DNA of 64,000 nt from Streptomyces sp. cg36 (GTDB lineage: Bacteria; Actinomycetota; Actinomycetes; Streptomycetales; Streptomycetaceae). The translations under genes and the position numbers were made by a program. Position 1 is the stretch's first letter; every line of letters starts with the position of its first letter. Where the stretch lies: positions 4,588,001 through 4,652,000 of the forward strand of contig NZ_CP163520.1 of NCBI RefSeq assembly GCF_041080675.1, written 5' to 3'. Of the stretch, positions 54,501-62,832 are shown piece after piece. The notes below the pieces were generated by a model that did no database searches, was not told the origin of the DNA, and saw only the letters and a program-made list of their open reading frames with translations.

Positions 54501-54851
54501 GTCGGGGGTCCAGCCGCAGACCCGGGTGTCGGTGGAGCCCCAGTAGGTGAGCCGCCGGGCCGGGCCGCCGGTGACCGGGGCCAGATGGATCTCCGGGTCC
54601 AGGCTGCGCCAGGTCGTGTAGGCGATCCGGCTGCCGTCGGGGGAGAAGCGGGGGTGGCTGACCTTGGTGCGGTCGACGGTGACCCGCCAGGCCCGCGAGG
54701 GGCTGTGACCGGCCGGGACGAGGGGGGCCACCCAGAGGTCGTCCTCGGCGGCGAAGCAGATCAAGTCGTCGTGCAGATGCGGGAAGCGGAGGTATGCGCC
54801 CTCGCTGGGGGGCGCCGGGCGCTGGTCGTCGTCCTCGCGTGCGTCGCTCAC
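51561..54851 (-). CDS. Tricorn-like S41 protease
   Basis: A 1096-residue cytoplasmic peptidase, full length for the family. N-terminal beta-propellers (HPRFSPDGSRIAYTTWR, DLAFSPDGCWLTW) are followed by a PDZ domain (GTGIREGAVLTHVDGRPVDP) and the C-terminal S41 catalytic domain. The catalytic His is about residue 754 (GTSHAY) and the Ser about 976 (TSSDGD), close to H746/S965 of archaeal tricorn. It would degrade oligopeptides released by the proteasome or Clp. GTG start; divergent from a TetR gene. Confidence 0.93.
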   Translation of the reverse strand: MSDAREDDDQRPAPPSEGAYLRFPHLHDDLICFAAEDDLWVAPLVPAGHSPSRAWRVTVDRTKVSHPRFSPDGSRIAYTTWRSLDPEIHLAPVTGGPARRLTYWGSTDTRVCGWTPDDQILAVSSHGQPFSYFSWAYSVPTDGSPGGRLPWGPVSDIAVADLDGERRTLLLTGTPPHEPAAWKRYRGGATGRLWLHGERLLADIGGHLDSVMFVAGRIAFLCDHEGVGNLYSCLPDGSDLRRHTDHDQFYARHASSDGRRVVYQCAGDLWIVDALTPDSVPRRLDVRLGGPRAGRRTYQVPAASHVDALSVDTTGRASAVVVRGSLYWLTHRDGPARTITDTAGVRVRLPEMLGTGGQVAYVTDADGEDAVEIAYLPRASGDREPRRLVSGGLGRVQELLSDPDGERLAIASHDGRLLLVDASEDSNGEVTELIRSINGPVRDLAFSPDGCWLTWSHPGIGRSLRQIKMARISGPGARTVVDVTNGRFEDENPVFTRDGRYLAFLSWRGFDPVYDVHTGDLSFPLGCRPYLVPLSSATPSPFALLPDGRPAAGGLDPLDDSADGTVTVEVEGLESRVTPFPVSASKYSALHPVSGGGLVWLRWPISGALGETFANPADTSGRPTLEHFDITKARKAELVDHLDWFAVSGDGSRLVVVDDGDLRAVPATESGDGDSTVYLDLRRVLHEVDPPSEWRQAYEEAGRIIRAYFWEPRMCGIDWDGVLAQYRPLVERVASPDEFADLLREVLGELGTSHAYVTAARRNEGPPHYQRPQGLLGANFVPREGGWTVLRILPGDSSDSKARSPLAGTGIREGAVLTHVDGRPVDPVAGPYPLLAGAGGTTVELTFQPAEGEGRSRRVAVVPLVDERPLRYQDWVAKRRSVVRELSGEKCGYLHIPDMGGSGWAQFNRDLRLEMSRPALIVDVRGNAGGHISELVIEKLTRKILGWDLTRDAQPVSYASHAPRGPVVALADEATSSDGDMITAAFRLLRLGPVVGQRTWGGVVGMTGRHTLGDGTVITVPMNAAWFESYEWAVENHGVEPDLEILRTPLDWAEGRHAQLDDAVRLALDLLAGSPAATPPGYTNTPDRRRPTLPPR

Positions 54852-54923
54852 TCGTCAATGCTTTCCGCGCGGCGGGGGTGCGGCAACTTATGTCGGCCCG
54901 GCACTTGTGGCACAGAACACAAG

Positions 54924-54985
54924 CGAAACGGTTTCGTTTCGATCGGGCGCGGCGCTATCTTCTTATGTGTACGAAACCGTTTCGT
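54924..54985. promoter_or_regulatory. Two palindromic TetR operators
   Basis: CGAAAC-G-GTTTCG (54924-54936) and ACGAAAC-C-GTTTCGT (54971-54985) share the same GAAACxGTTTC core, centred 48 bp apart. A -10-like TATCTT lies between them. They most likely bind the TetR protein encoded at 55004, so it represses itself and the linked MMPL gene. Confidence 0.72.
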
Positions 54986-55003
54986 TCGGATGGGAGGTCG
55001 ACC

Positions 55004-55579
55004 GTGGCGACAAGGCTCACGCCGGAACGCGAGGCAGAGCTCTACGAAGCCGTGCTCGACCTGCTGCGCGAGGTCGGCTACGACGCCCTGACCATGGACG
55101 CCGTCGCCGCCCGCACCCGCTCCAGCAAGGCCACCCTCTACCGTCAGTGGGGGAGCAAGCCGGAGCTGGTCGCACGGGCGCTGCGGCACAACAAGCCGGT
55201 GAGTCTGCACGACATCGACACCGGCTCGCTGCGCCGCGACTTCCACGAGCTGGTCGGTCTTGAGGACGACTGCAAGCTGGAACAGGACTCCGCCCTGATG
55301 CGGGGCCTGATGCACGCCGTCCACGACAACGAGGACCTCCACCAGGCGCTGCGGGAAGTGCTGATCGAGCCGGAGATCACCGGCCTCGATCGGCTGCTGC
55401 GGCGGGCGGTGGAACGCGGCGAGGTCCGCGCGGACTGTCCCGCGCTCCCCTATGTCGTACACATGCTGGTCGGCGCCTTCGTCGCCCGGCAGCTCGTCGA
55501 GGACCGGACGGTCGACAAGTCCTTCCTCGGCACCTACATCGACGCCGTGGTTCTCCCCGCCCTCGGCGATCCCGTCTAG
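55004..55579 (+). CDS. TetR-family repressor linked to MMPL exporter
   Basis: A 191-residue regulator. The HTH is ALTMDAVAARTRSSKATLYR (residues 25-45), with a TetR-type C-terminal domain. GTG 55004 has GGGAGG 6 nt upstream; the longer frame runs through the operators. It precedes an RND-like MMPL transporter by 130 nt on the same strand, and its repeated palindromic sites suggest autoregulation. Confidence 0.92.
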   Translation: MATRLTPEREAELYEAVLDLLREVGYDALTMDAVAARTRSSKATLYRQWGSKPELVARALRHNKPVSLHDIDTGSLRRDFHELVGLEDDCKLEQDSALMRGLMHAVHDNEDLHQALREVLIEPEITGLDRLLRRAVERGEVRADCPALPYVVHMLVGAFVARQLVEDRTVDKSFLGTYIDAVVLPALGDPV

Positions 55580-55708
55580 CTCCCCACCACCTGCCCCACC
55601 TGACGTGCGCCGCTCTCGTCGTCGGGCTGGTCATCCACGCCCTGTTCCCCGGTCCCGGCCTCGGCCGAGCGGGGGGACCTCCATCGACCCGACCGGGAGT
55701 ACGCCCTC

Positions 55709-57931
55709 GTGGCCACGTTCCTCTACCGACTCGGCAGGTTCGCCTTCCGGCGCCGCCGCTATGTCGCCCTGGTGTGGGTGGCGCTGCTGTTCCTCGCCGG
55801 ATTCGGCGCCGCGTCCGCCTCCACTCCTTCCGCCAGCTCCTTCTCGATGCCCGGCACCGAGGCCCAGAAGGCCTTCGACCTGCTGGAGCAGCGCTTCCCG
55901 GGAGGCAGCGCCGACGGCGCCACCGCCCGTATCGTCTTCAAGGCCCCGGCCGGCAAGACCATGAACGACGCGGCCAGCAAGGCCGAGGTCGACAAGGTCG
56001 TCACCGAGCTGCCCAAGGGCTCGAAGCAGGTCTCCTCGGTGACCGACCCGTACCAGGCGAACGCCGTCTCCAAGGACGGCTCGACCGCGTACATATCCGT
56101 GAAGTACAAGGTCAACGGCATGGCCCTGGAGGACAGCGACCGCAAGTCGCTGGAGGACTCCGGCAAGGCCGCGCAGAAGGCCGGGCTCACCGTCGAGATC
56201 GGCGGTGACGCGCTCCAGGCCAAGCCCGAGACGGGCTCCGGCGAGATCATCGGTGTGGTGATCGCCGGCCTCGTGCTGATGATCACCTTCGGCTCGCTGA
56301 TCGCCGCCGGTCTGCCGCTGATCACCGCCATCATCGGCGTGGGCATCGGCGTCTCCACCATCACCGCGCTCGCCAACGTCCTGGACCTCGGCAACACCAC
56401 CTCGACGCTGGCCTCGATGATCGGCCTCGCGGTCGGCATCGACTACGCGCTCTTCATCGTCTCGCGCTACCGGGCCGAGCTCCGCGAGGGCCGCGAGCGC
56501 GAGGAGGCCATCGGCCGGGCGGTGGGAACCGCCGGTTCCGCGGTCGTCTTCGCCGGTCTGACCGTCGTCATCGCGCTGTGCGGCCTCGCGGTCGTCAACA
56601 TCCCGATGCTCACCAAGATGGGCGTGGCCGCGGCCGGCACGGTCGTGATCGCCGTACTGATCGCGCTCACCCTCATCCCGGCGGTGCTCGGCTTCGCGGG
56701 CAAGCGCGTCTTCGGCCGCCGCACCCGCCGGAAGATGGAGGCCGGCACGGTCGAGGCCCCCGCCGAGGCCAAGCCGAACATGGGCACCCGCTGGTCCAGC
56801 TTCGTGCTGCGCCGCCCGATCTGGGTGCTGCTCGCCGGTGTGATCGGGCTCGGCGTCATCGCCGTCCCGGCCGCCTCCCTGGAGATGGGTCTGCCCGACG
56901 ACGGCTCGCAGCCGACCTCGACGACCCAGCGCCGCGCCTACGACACCCTCTCCGACGGCTTCGGCCCGGGCTTCAACGGCCCGCTGATGATCGTCGTGGA
57001 CGGGGCCAAGGCGTCCGGCGGTGCCAAGGCCGCGGCCGACCGCACCGCGGACACCATCAAGAAGCTGCCCGACGTCGCCGAGGTGGCGGCGCCCGCCCTC
57101 AACAAGGAGGGCGACACCGCGACCATCACGGTCGTCCCGAAGTCCAAGCCGTCCTCCACGGACACCGAGGACCTGGTCCACTCGATCCGGGACGCGGGCA
57201 AGGACATCAAGTCCGAGACCAAGGCCGAGGTCCTGGTCACCGGCGCGACCGCGATGAACATCGACTTCTCGCAGCGCATGAACGACGCCCTGCTGCCCTA
57301 CCTCGCCCTCGTGGTGGGCCTGGCGTTCCTGCTGCTGATGGTGGTCTTCCGCTCGATCCTGGTCCCGCTCAAGGCGGCGCTCGGCTTCCTGCTCTCGGTG
57401 GTCGCCGCCCTCGGCGCGGTCGTCGCGGTCTTCCAGTGGGGCTGGCTGGGCGGGCTCTTCGGGGTGGAGAACCCCGGCCCGATCATGTCGATGATGCCGA
57501 TCTTCATGGTCGGCGTGGTCTTCGGTCTGGCCATGGACTACGAGGTCTTCCTCGTCACCCGGATGCGCGAGGCGTTCGTCCACGGCGAGCGGCCCGGCCA
57601 GGCGATCGTGACCGGTTTCCGGCACGGCGCCCGGGTGGTCACCGCCGCCGCGGTGATCATGATCGCGGTCTTCTCCGGCTTCATCGGGGCCAGCGACCAG
57701 ATGATCAAGATGATCGGCTTCGCCCTGGCGATCGCGGTCTTCTTCGACGCCTTCGTGGTCCGCATGGCCATCGTCCCGGCGGTGCTCGCGCTGCTCGGCG
57801 CGAAGGCGTGGTGGCTGCCGGGCTGGCTGAACCGGATCCTGCCCAACGTCGACGTCGAGGGTGAGGGCCTCAAGGCCCACACCGACAAGGCGTCGGACGG
57901 CGACGACGACCGCGAGCTCGCGCGCGTCTGA
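55709..57931 (+). CDS. MMPL/RND-family transporter
   Basis: A 740-residue polytopic protein of the mycobacterial MmpL/actinorhodin-exporter (ActII-3) type. It has two repeats, each a helix, an extracytoplasmic domain, and five helices. GIDYALFIVSRYRAEL in the first half and GLAMDYEVFLVTRMREA in the second carry the proton-relay Asp-Tyr pairs. It could export lipids, pigments or antibiotics. GTG 55709 follows GGGAG at 9 nt. The gene ends in the strong terminator at 57946. Confidence 0.93.
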   Translation: MATFLYRLGRFAFRRRRYVALVWVALLFLAGFGAASASTPSASSFSMPGTEAQKAFDLLEQRFPGGSADGATARIVFKAPAGKTMNDAASKAEVDKVVTELPKGSKQVSSVTDPYQANAVSKDGSTAYISVKYKVNGMALEDSDRKSLEDSGKAAQKAGLTVEIGGDALQAKPETGSGEIIGVVIAGLVLMITFGSLIAAGLPLITAIIGVGIGVSTITALANVLDLGNTTSTLASMIGLAVGIDYALFIVSRYRAELREGREREEAIGRAVGTAGSAVVFAGLTVVIALCGLAVVNIPMLTKMGVAAAGTVVIAVLIALTLIPAVLGFAGKRVFGRRTRRKMEAGTVEAPAEAKPNMGTRWSSFVLRRPIWVLLAGVIGLGVIAVPAASLEMGLPDDGSQPTSTTQRRAYDTLSDGFGPGFNGPLMIVVDGAKASGGAKAAADRTADTIKKLPDVAEVAAPALNKEGDTATITVVPKSKPSSTDTEDLVHSIRDAGKDIKSETKAEVLVTGATAMNIDFSQRMNDALLPYLALVVGLAFLLLMVVFRSILVPLKAALGFLLSVVAALGAVVAVFQWGWLGGLFGVENPGPIMSMMPIFMVGVVFGLAMDYEVFLVTRMREAFVHGERPGQAIVTGFRHGARVVTAAAVIMIAVFSGFIGASDQMIKMIGFALAIAVFFDAFVVRMAIVPAVLALLGAKAWWLPGWLNRILPNVDVEGEGLKAHTDKASDGDDDRELARV

Positions 57932-57945
57932 CCCGTCACCCCGTC

Positions 57946-57982
57946 GAGCCGGCCCCTACGCATCACGCGTAGGGGCCGGCTC
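57946..57982 (+). terminator. 16-bp hairpin terminator overlapping the ssgE 3' end
   Basis: Arms 57946-57961 and 57967-57982 pair perfectly with a 5-nt loop; CTTT follows on the plus strand. On the minus strand the same bases encode the last residues and stop codon of the SsgA-like protein. Confidence 0.88.
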
Positions 57983-58363
57983 CTTTCGTACGTACGTCTC
58001 GCTACGCCGGAGCCCGCCCCGGCCGGTGGACGCGGACGGCGCGGCATGCGTACGCCGCAGAAAGCGGATCAGGGGCGAGCTGTCGAACTGGACCACCGCG
58101 ACGCCGTCGGACGAGTGGAACTCCAGCACGGTCTGGGCCCGGCCGCACGGCCAGACCACCACGTCGCCCCGGCGCGAGGGCCCGCGCAGCCCCGCCTCCA
58201 GGAGGGCGCGCGGGAAGGCCCACTCATTGCCGCCGGGGAAGGCGAAACGCACGGTCAGCGGGTCCTCGGCGGGGTCGTAGCGCAGGGCGACCGGAACGGG
58301 TCGGTGGTGCGGGGCGTCCGAGACGATCCTCGCGCGGGCGTGCTCCTCGACGGCGGGGGACAT
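57956..58363 (-). CDS. ssgE: SsgA-like sporulation/cell-division protein
   Basis: A 135-residue SsgA-like protein (SALP). VPVALRYDPAEDPLTVRFAF, GDVVVWPCGRAQTVLEFHS and SPLIRFLRRTHA are SALP-family signatures. SALPs act in septation and spore maturation and have only been found in morphologically complex actinomycetes. ssgE is suggested by synteny: the S. coelicolor ssgE (SCO3158) lies in this region from memory. ATG 58363 has AGGAG upstream, better than GTG 58390. Confidence 0.85.
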   Translation of the reverse strand: MSPAVEEHARARIVSDAPHHRPVPVALRYDPAEDPLTVRFAFPGGNEWAFPRALLEAGLRGPSRRGDVVVWPCGRAQTVLEFHSSDGVAVVQFDSSPLIRFLRRTHAAPSASTGRGGLRRSETYVRKEPAPTRDA

Positions 58364-58479
58364 CGGTCGCTCCTCACACTCGCTCTGCACAGCTATTCAC
58401 GCTCTTTGTCATTAAATGTCGCATATTTTGAGGCGCACGCCGGGCCTGAGAACCGTTGGTATTTTTCGCTGATGCGCTC

Positions 58480-58496
58480 TTGCGACCTCTTCGCAG
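58480..58496. promoter_or_regulatory. Nur-like palindrome upstream of cbiM
   Basis: TTGCGA-N5-TCGCAG includes the perfect TGCGA-CCTCT-TCGCA palindrome. Half-site and N5 spacing resemble the streptomycete nickel-repressor Nur box (TTGCAA-N5-TTGCAA). It lies 66 bp before cbiM, suggesting nickel- or cobalt-dependent repression. The 199-bp gap around it shows no cobalamin riboswitch. Confidence 0.45.
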
Positions 58497-58562
58497 GTGC
58501 ACGACTATCATCGAGCGGTTCTTTCGAACGCTTCCAGCCAACCAGGCCAGCGGAGACCACCC

Positions 58563-59624
58563 ATGCATGTCCCGGACGGATTCATCAACGCCCCCGTCTC
58601 CGCGGTAGCCGGAGTCGGCGCGGCGGCGGCCATCGCCGTCAGCCTGCGCGGGGCCCGACGTGAACTCGACGAGAAGACGGCCCCGCTCGCGGGCCTGGTC
58701 GCGGCGTTCATCTTCGCCGTGCAGATGCTGAACTTCCCGGTCGCGGCCGGCACCAGCGGCCATCTCCTGGGCGGGGCGCTCGCGGCGATCCTCGTCGGCC
58801 CGTACACCGGCGTCCTGTGCGTCTCGGTCGTCCTGCTGATGCAGGGCATCCTCTTCGCCGACGGCGGCCTCACCGCCCTCGGCGTCAACATCTCCGACAT
58901 GGCGATCACCACCACGGTCGTCGCGTACGCCGTCTTCCGCGGGCTGGTGAAGGTGCTGCCCCGCACCCGCCGCTCCATCACCGTCGCCTCCTTCGTCGCC
59001 GCCCTGCTCTCGGTGCCCGCCGCCGCCCTGATGTTCACCGCCATCTACGCGCTGGGCGGCACCACCGACGTCCCGATCGGCAAGGTGCTCACCGCGATGG
59101 TCGGTGTGCACGTGCTGATCGGCATCGGCGAGGCCGTGATCACCGCGCTGACCGTGGGCGCGGTCATCGCCGTCCGGCCCGACCTGGTGCACGGCGCGCG
59201 CGGCGTCACGGCTCCGCTCAAGCTCCGCGTGGGCGGCGAACTGGTCGACGCCCCCGCTCCCGAGCGCCTGCCCGCCGCGGCCGGTTCCACTCACCGGGTG
59301 CGGGCCGTGTTCGTGGTGGCCGCGCTGCTGCTCGCCGGGTTCGTCTCCTTCTACGCCTCGGCCTCGCCCGACGGCCTGGAGAAGGTCGCCCACGACAAGG
59401 GCATCGACACCCAGGAGAAGAAGCACACCACCGAGGACTCCCCGCTCGCGGGCTACTCGGTCAAGGACATCGGCAACGACCGGGTGGCCACCGGCCTCGC
59501 GGGCATGATCGGCGTCGGCGTCACCATCGGCGTCGGCAGCGGGGTCTTCTGGGCGGTGCGCCGCCGCCGGGGCGGGGCCGCCGAGGCCACCCCCACCGCC
59601 GTGCCGCAGAGCGAGAAGGTCTGA
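58563..59624 (+). CDS. cbiM: ECF cobalt/nickel transporter permease CbiM-CbiN fusion
   Basis: A 353-residue membrane protein. The N-terminal MHVPDGF places His2 at the metal site, which fixes the start at 58563 and requires an unmodified N-terminus. About seven helices form the CbiM/NikM domain (residues 1-230). After a linker, SPDGLEKVA is the signature of CbiN/NikN, followed by a final helix, so both subunits are fused. It is the metal-specific S component of an ECF transporter; cobalt versus nickel cannot be decided from the protein, though the Nur-like site favours nickel. Confidence 0.9.
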   Translation: MHVPDGFINAPVSAVAGVGAAAAIAVSLRGARRELDEKTAPLAGLVAAFIFAVQMLNFPVAAGTSGHLLGGALAAILVGPYTGVLCVSVVLLMQGILFADGGLTALGVNISDMAITTTVVAYAVFRGLVKVLPRTRRSITVASFVAALLSVPAAALMFTAIYALGGTTDVPIGKVLTAMVGVHVLIGIGEAVITALTVGAVIAVRPDLVHGARGVTAPLKLRVGGELVDAPAPERLPAAAGSTHRVRAVFVVAALLLAGFVSFYASASPDGLEKVAHDKGIDTQEKKHTTEDSPLAGYSVKDIGNDRVATGLAGMIGVGVTIGVGSGVFWAVRRRRGGAAEATPTAVPQSEKV

Positions 59625-59625
59625 C

Positions 59626-60383
59626 ATGGGCGCCGGCCACGCCCACAAGATGTACCGGCAGGCGGCCTCGCCGGTCCACGCGCTGCCCCCGCACTGCAAG
59701 ATCGCGGCGGTCTTCCTCTTCGTGATCGTGGTCGTCTCGACCCCGCGCGAGGCGGTCTGGGCCTTCGGGCTCTACGTCGTGCTGCTGGCCCTGGTGGCGC
59801 GGGCGGCCCGGATCCCGGCGGGCTTCCTGCTCAAGCGGCTGCTGATCGAGGTCCCGTTCGTGGCGTTCGCGGTCCTGATGCCGTTCGTGGTGCCGGGCGA
59901 CCAGGTGCACGTCCTGGGCCTGGCGCTGAGCAAGAACGGTCTGTGGGGCGCCTGGAACGTCCTGGCCAAGGGCACGCTCGGGGTCGCCGCCTCGGTGATC
60001 CTGGCCTCCACCACCGATCTGCGGGCCCTGCTCCTCGGCCTCCAGCGGCTGCGGCTGCCGTCCCTGCTCGTCCAGATCGCCTCGTTCATGATCCGCTACG
60101 GCGATGTGATCACGGACGAGATGCGCCGGATGTCCATCGCCCGCCGCTCGCGCGGCTTCGAGGCGAAGGGCCCCAAGGCGTGGGGCGTGCTCGCCAAGTC
60201 GGCGGGCGCCCTCTTCATCCGCTCGTACGAACGCGGCGAGCGGGTGCACCTGGCCATGGTCAGCCGTGGCTACGCGGGATCGATCCCGGTCATCGACGAT
60301 GTCACGGCGACCGGTGCCCAATGGCGGTACGCGGCGGTGCTCCCCGCGTCGGCCCTCGTCGTCTGTCTCCTGGGGTGGACCCT

Positions 60384-60387
<4 letters not shown>
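59626..60387 (+). CDS. cbiQ: ECF transporter transmembrane protein CbiQ
   Basis: A 253-residue T component with about five helices. The cytoplasmic coupling motif RRMSIARRSRGFE matches the conserved Ala-Arg-Gly signature that contacts the ATPase. It starts 2 nt after cbiM stop and overlaps cbiO by 4 nt (GTGA), so the three proteins are translated in step. It links the metal-binding subunit to the ATPase. Confidence 0.93.
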
Positions 60388-61157
<770 letters not shown>

Positions 61158-61162
61158 CCGTA

Positions 61163-62329
61163 CTACGCCGGAGCGTCCACGGCCGTCCGCACCGCCCGCA
61201 CCAGTGCCTGGGCTCGCGGGTCGGCCGTGACGCCCTTCTGGTGGCCGTTGGTGACGTAGCCGAAGGCGACGCCGGACTCCGGGTCGGCGAAGCCGAGCGA
61301 GCCGCCGCGGCCCGGGTGCCCGAAGGAGCCGGGGCCCAGCAGCGGGGAGGCCGGGCCGTGCAGCATGAAGCCGAGCCCGAAGCGGGTGTTCACGACGAGT
61401 ACGCGGTCGGGTCCCGCGGACTCCTCCGTACGGGCCAGGGCGACCGTGGCCGGGGCGAACAGCCGCTTGCCGTCCACGTCCCCGAGGGTGGCGGCGTAGA
61501 ACCGGGCGAGGCCGCGCGCCGTCGATATCCCCGCCGAGGCGGGCAGTTCGGCCGCCCGGTAGCCGGGGTCGTTCTCGTCCGGGAGCGGGTCGATGGCGCC
61601 GAAGGCGCGGCGGGTGAGGGAGTCCGGGTCGGCGTAGGCGGCGGCCACGGCGGGCTTGGGGCGCAGGGTGATGCCACCCGCCGCGCGGGGCGCCTCCACG
61701 GGGCCCACCCGGCCCACCCGGCCGGCCTCCTCCGCGGGCAGCCCGATCCACAGGTCGGCGCCGAGCGGGCGGGCGATCTCCTCGGCGACCCAGCGGCCGA
61801 TGGTCCGGCCGGTGACCCGGCGCACCAGCTCGGCCAGCAGCCAGCTGTACGTCTGGGCGTGGTAGCCGTGCCCGGTCCCCGGCTCCCAGAACGGCGACTG
61901 CGCGGCGACCGCCGCCGGGCCGGACTCGCCGTCGGCCGCCTCGGCCGGGGTGAGGGGGCGGTCCAGGGCGGGGACGGCGGCGCGGTGCGAGAGGAGGTGG
62001 CGGACCAGGGTGCGGTCCTTGCCGGCCGCCTTGAACTCGGGCCAGTAGGCGGCGACCGGCGCGTCCAGGTCGAGCTGGCCGCGCTGGTGCAGGAGGAGGG
62101 GGACGGCGGCGGCCACGCCCTTGGTGGCCGAGCGGACGATCTGGGCGGTGTCCACGGCCCAGGGGGCGGTGCCGTCCACGTCCTTGGTGCCGCCCCACAG
62201 GTCGACCACCTTGCGGCCGTCGCGGTAGACGGCCACGGCGGCGCCGGGGTCGCCCCGGTGGGTGAAGTTGCGGACGAACGCGTCCTTGACCGCTTCGTAC
62301 CCCGGGTCCACCGAGCCCTGCACGTCCAC
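61163..62329 (-). CDS. Serine beta-lactamase-like hydrolase (class C fold)
   Basis: A 388-residue esterase/beta-lactamase-related enzyme. RSATKGVAAAV contains the SxxK nucleophile near residue 67; HAQTYSWLLAELV carries the Tyr of the second motif with Ser in place of the classic Asn (YxN); FGHPGRGGSLGFAD is a late His/Gly motif in place of KTG. No signal peptide is visible, so it is likely an intracellular esterase rather than a true antibiotic-resistance enzyme. GTG 62329 follows TAGGAG at 5 nt; ATG 62365 is less supported. Confidence 0.85.
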   Translation of the reverse strand: MDVQGSVDPGYEAVKDAFVRNFTHRGDPGAAVAVYRDGRKVVDLWGGTKDVDGTAPWAVDTAQIVRSATKGVAAAVPLLLHQRGQLDLDAPVAAYWPEFKAAGKDRTLVRHLLSHRAAVPALDRPLTPAEAADGESGPAAVAAQSPFWEPGTGHGYHAQTYSWLLAELVRRVTGRTIGRWVAEEIARPLGADLWIGLPAEEAGRVGRVGPVEAPRAAGGITLRPKPAVAAAYADPDSLTRRAFGAIDPLPDENDPGYRAAELPASAGISTARGLARFYAATLGDVDGKRLFAPATVALARTEESAGPDRVLVVNTRFGLGFMLHGPASPLLGPGSFGHPGRGGSLGFADPESGVAFGYVTNGHQKGVTADPRAQALVRAVRTAVDAPA

Positions 62330-62400
62330 GCCCGCTCCTACGTCTTGGCTACGTGTGCGAACCATTGAACGTGGTGACCCCCGGGGATCTTCCCCCCCCC

Positions 62401-62800
62401 CGCCCCTTCCCGTAAGCCCTGGCCGGGCGGCTGGTTTCTTCGTCTGCGGCCCGGTGGGGGCTGATCGCGCAGTTCCCCGCGCCCCTGGGGGTGCGGCGCA
62501 GCCAGGGGTTCTTCCCCCACCCCGCCCCTTCCCGTAAGCCCTGGCCGGGCGGCTGGTTTCTTCGTCTGCGGCCCGGTGGGGGCCGTTCGCGCAGTTCCCC
62601 GCGCCCCTGGGGGTGTGCGGCGCAGCCGCAAGTCTTTGGGGGCGCGGGGAACTGCGCGACCAGCCCCCACGAACCTGCGGTCGAACGCGCAGCGGCTTTT
62701 AGGGGCGCGGGGAACTGCGCGACCAGCCCCCACCGGCGCGCGGTCGAACGCGCAGCGGCACTCAGGGGCGTGCCCCGTCGGCCCGCGGTCGAACGTGGAG
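62401..62800. repeat. Nested direct and inverted repeat cluster
   Basis: The 503-bp gap 62330-62832 holds no gene. A 93-bp unit occurs twice in direct order (62401-62493 and 62523-62615, period 122). A shorter unit, whose core is the reverse complement of part of the first, occurs at 62638-62696 and 62701-62759, with a degenerate third copy to ~62800. The shared core GCGCAGTTCCCCGCGCCCC is a dispersed Streptomyces intergenic repeat known to me. Opposite copies can pair into a large hairpin. Confidence 0.9.
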
Positions 62801-62832
62801 CGCGGGCTCGGGGTCCGGGGCGAGGGCCCCGG

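Noticed and set aside
51507..55091. 1194-aa open frame antisense to tricorn
   Set aside because: High G+C makes long antisense frames common; it has no domain signatures, and the tricorn catalytic residues on the opposite strand are clear.
58391..58562. Cobalamin riboswitch ahead of cbiM
   Set aside because: No B12-box sequence or long conserved leader could be found in the 170-bp interval.
61163..62329. True beta-lactamase conferring resistance
   Set aside because: No signal peptide, and the YxN and KTG motifs are replaced, so an intracellular esterase-like role is more likely.
62401..62800. CRISPR array
   Set aside because: Repeat units differ in length and orientation, there are no regular unique spacers and no cas genes.
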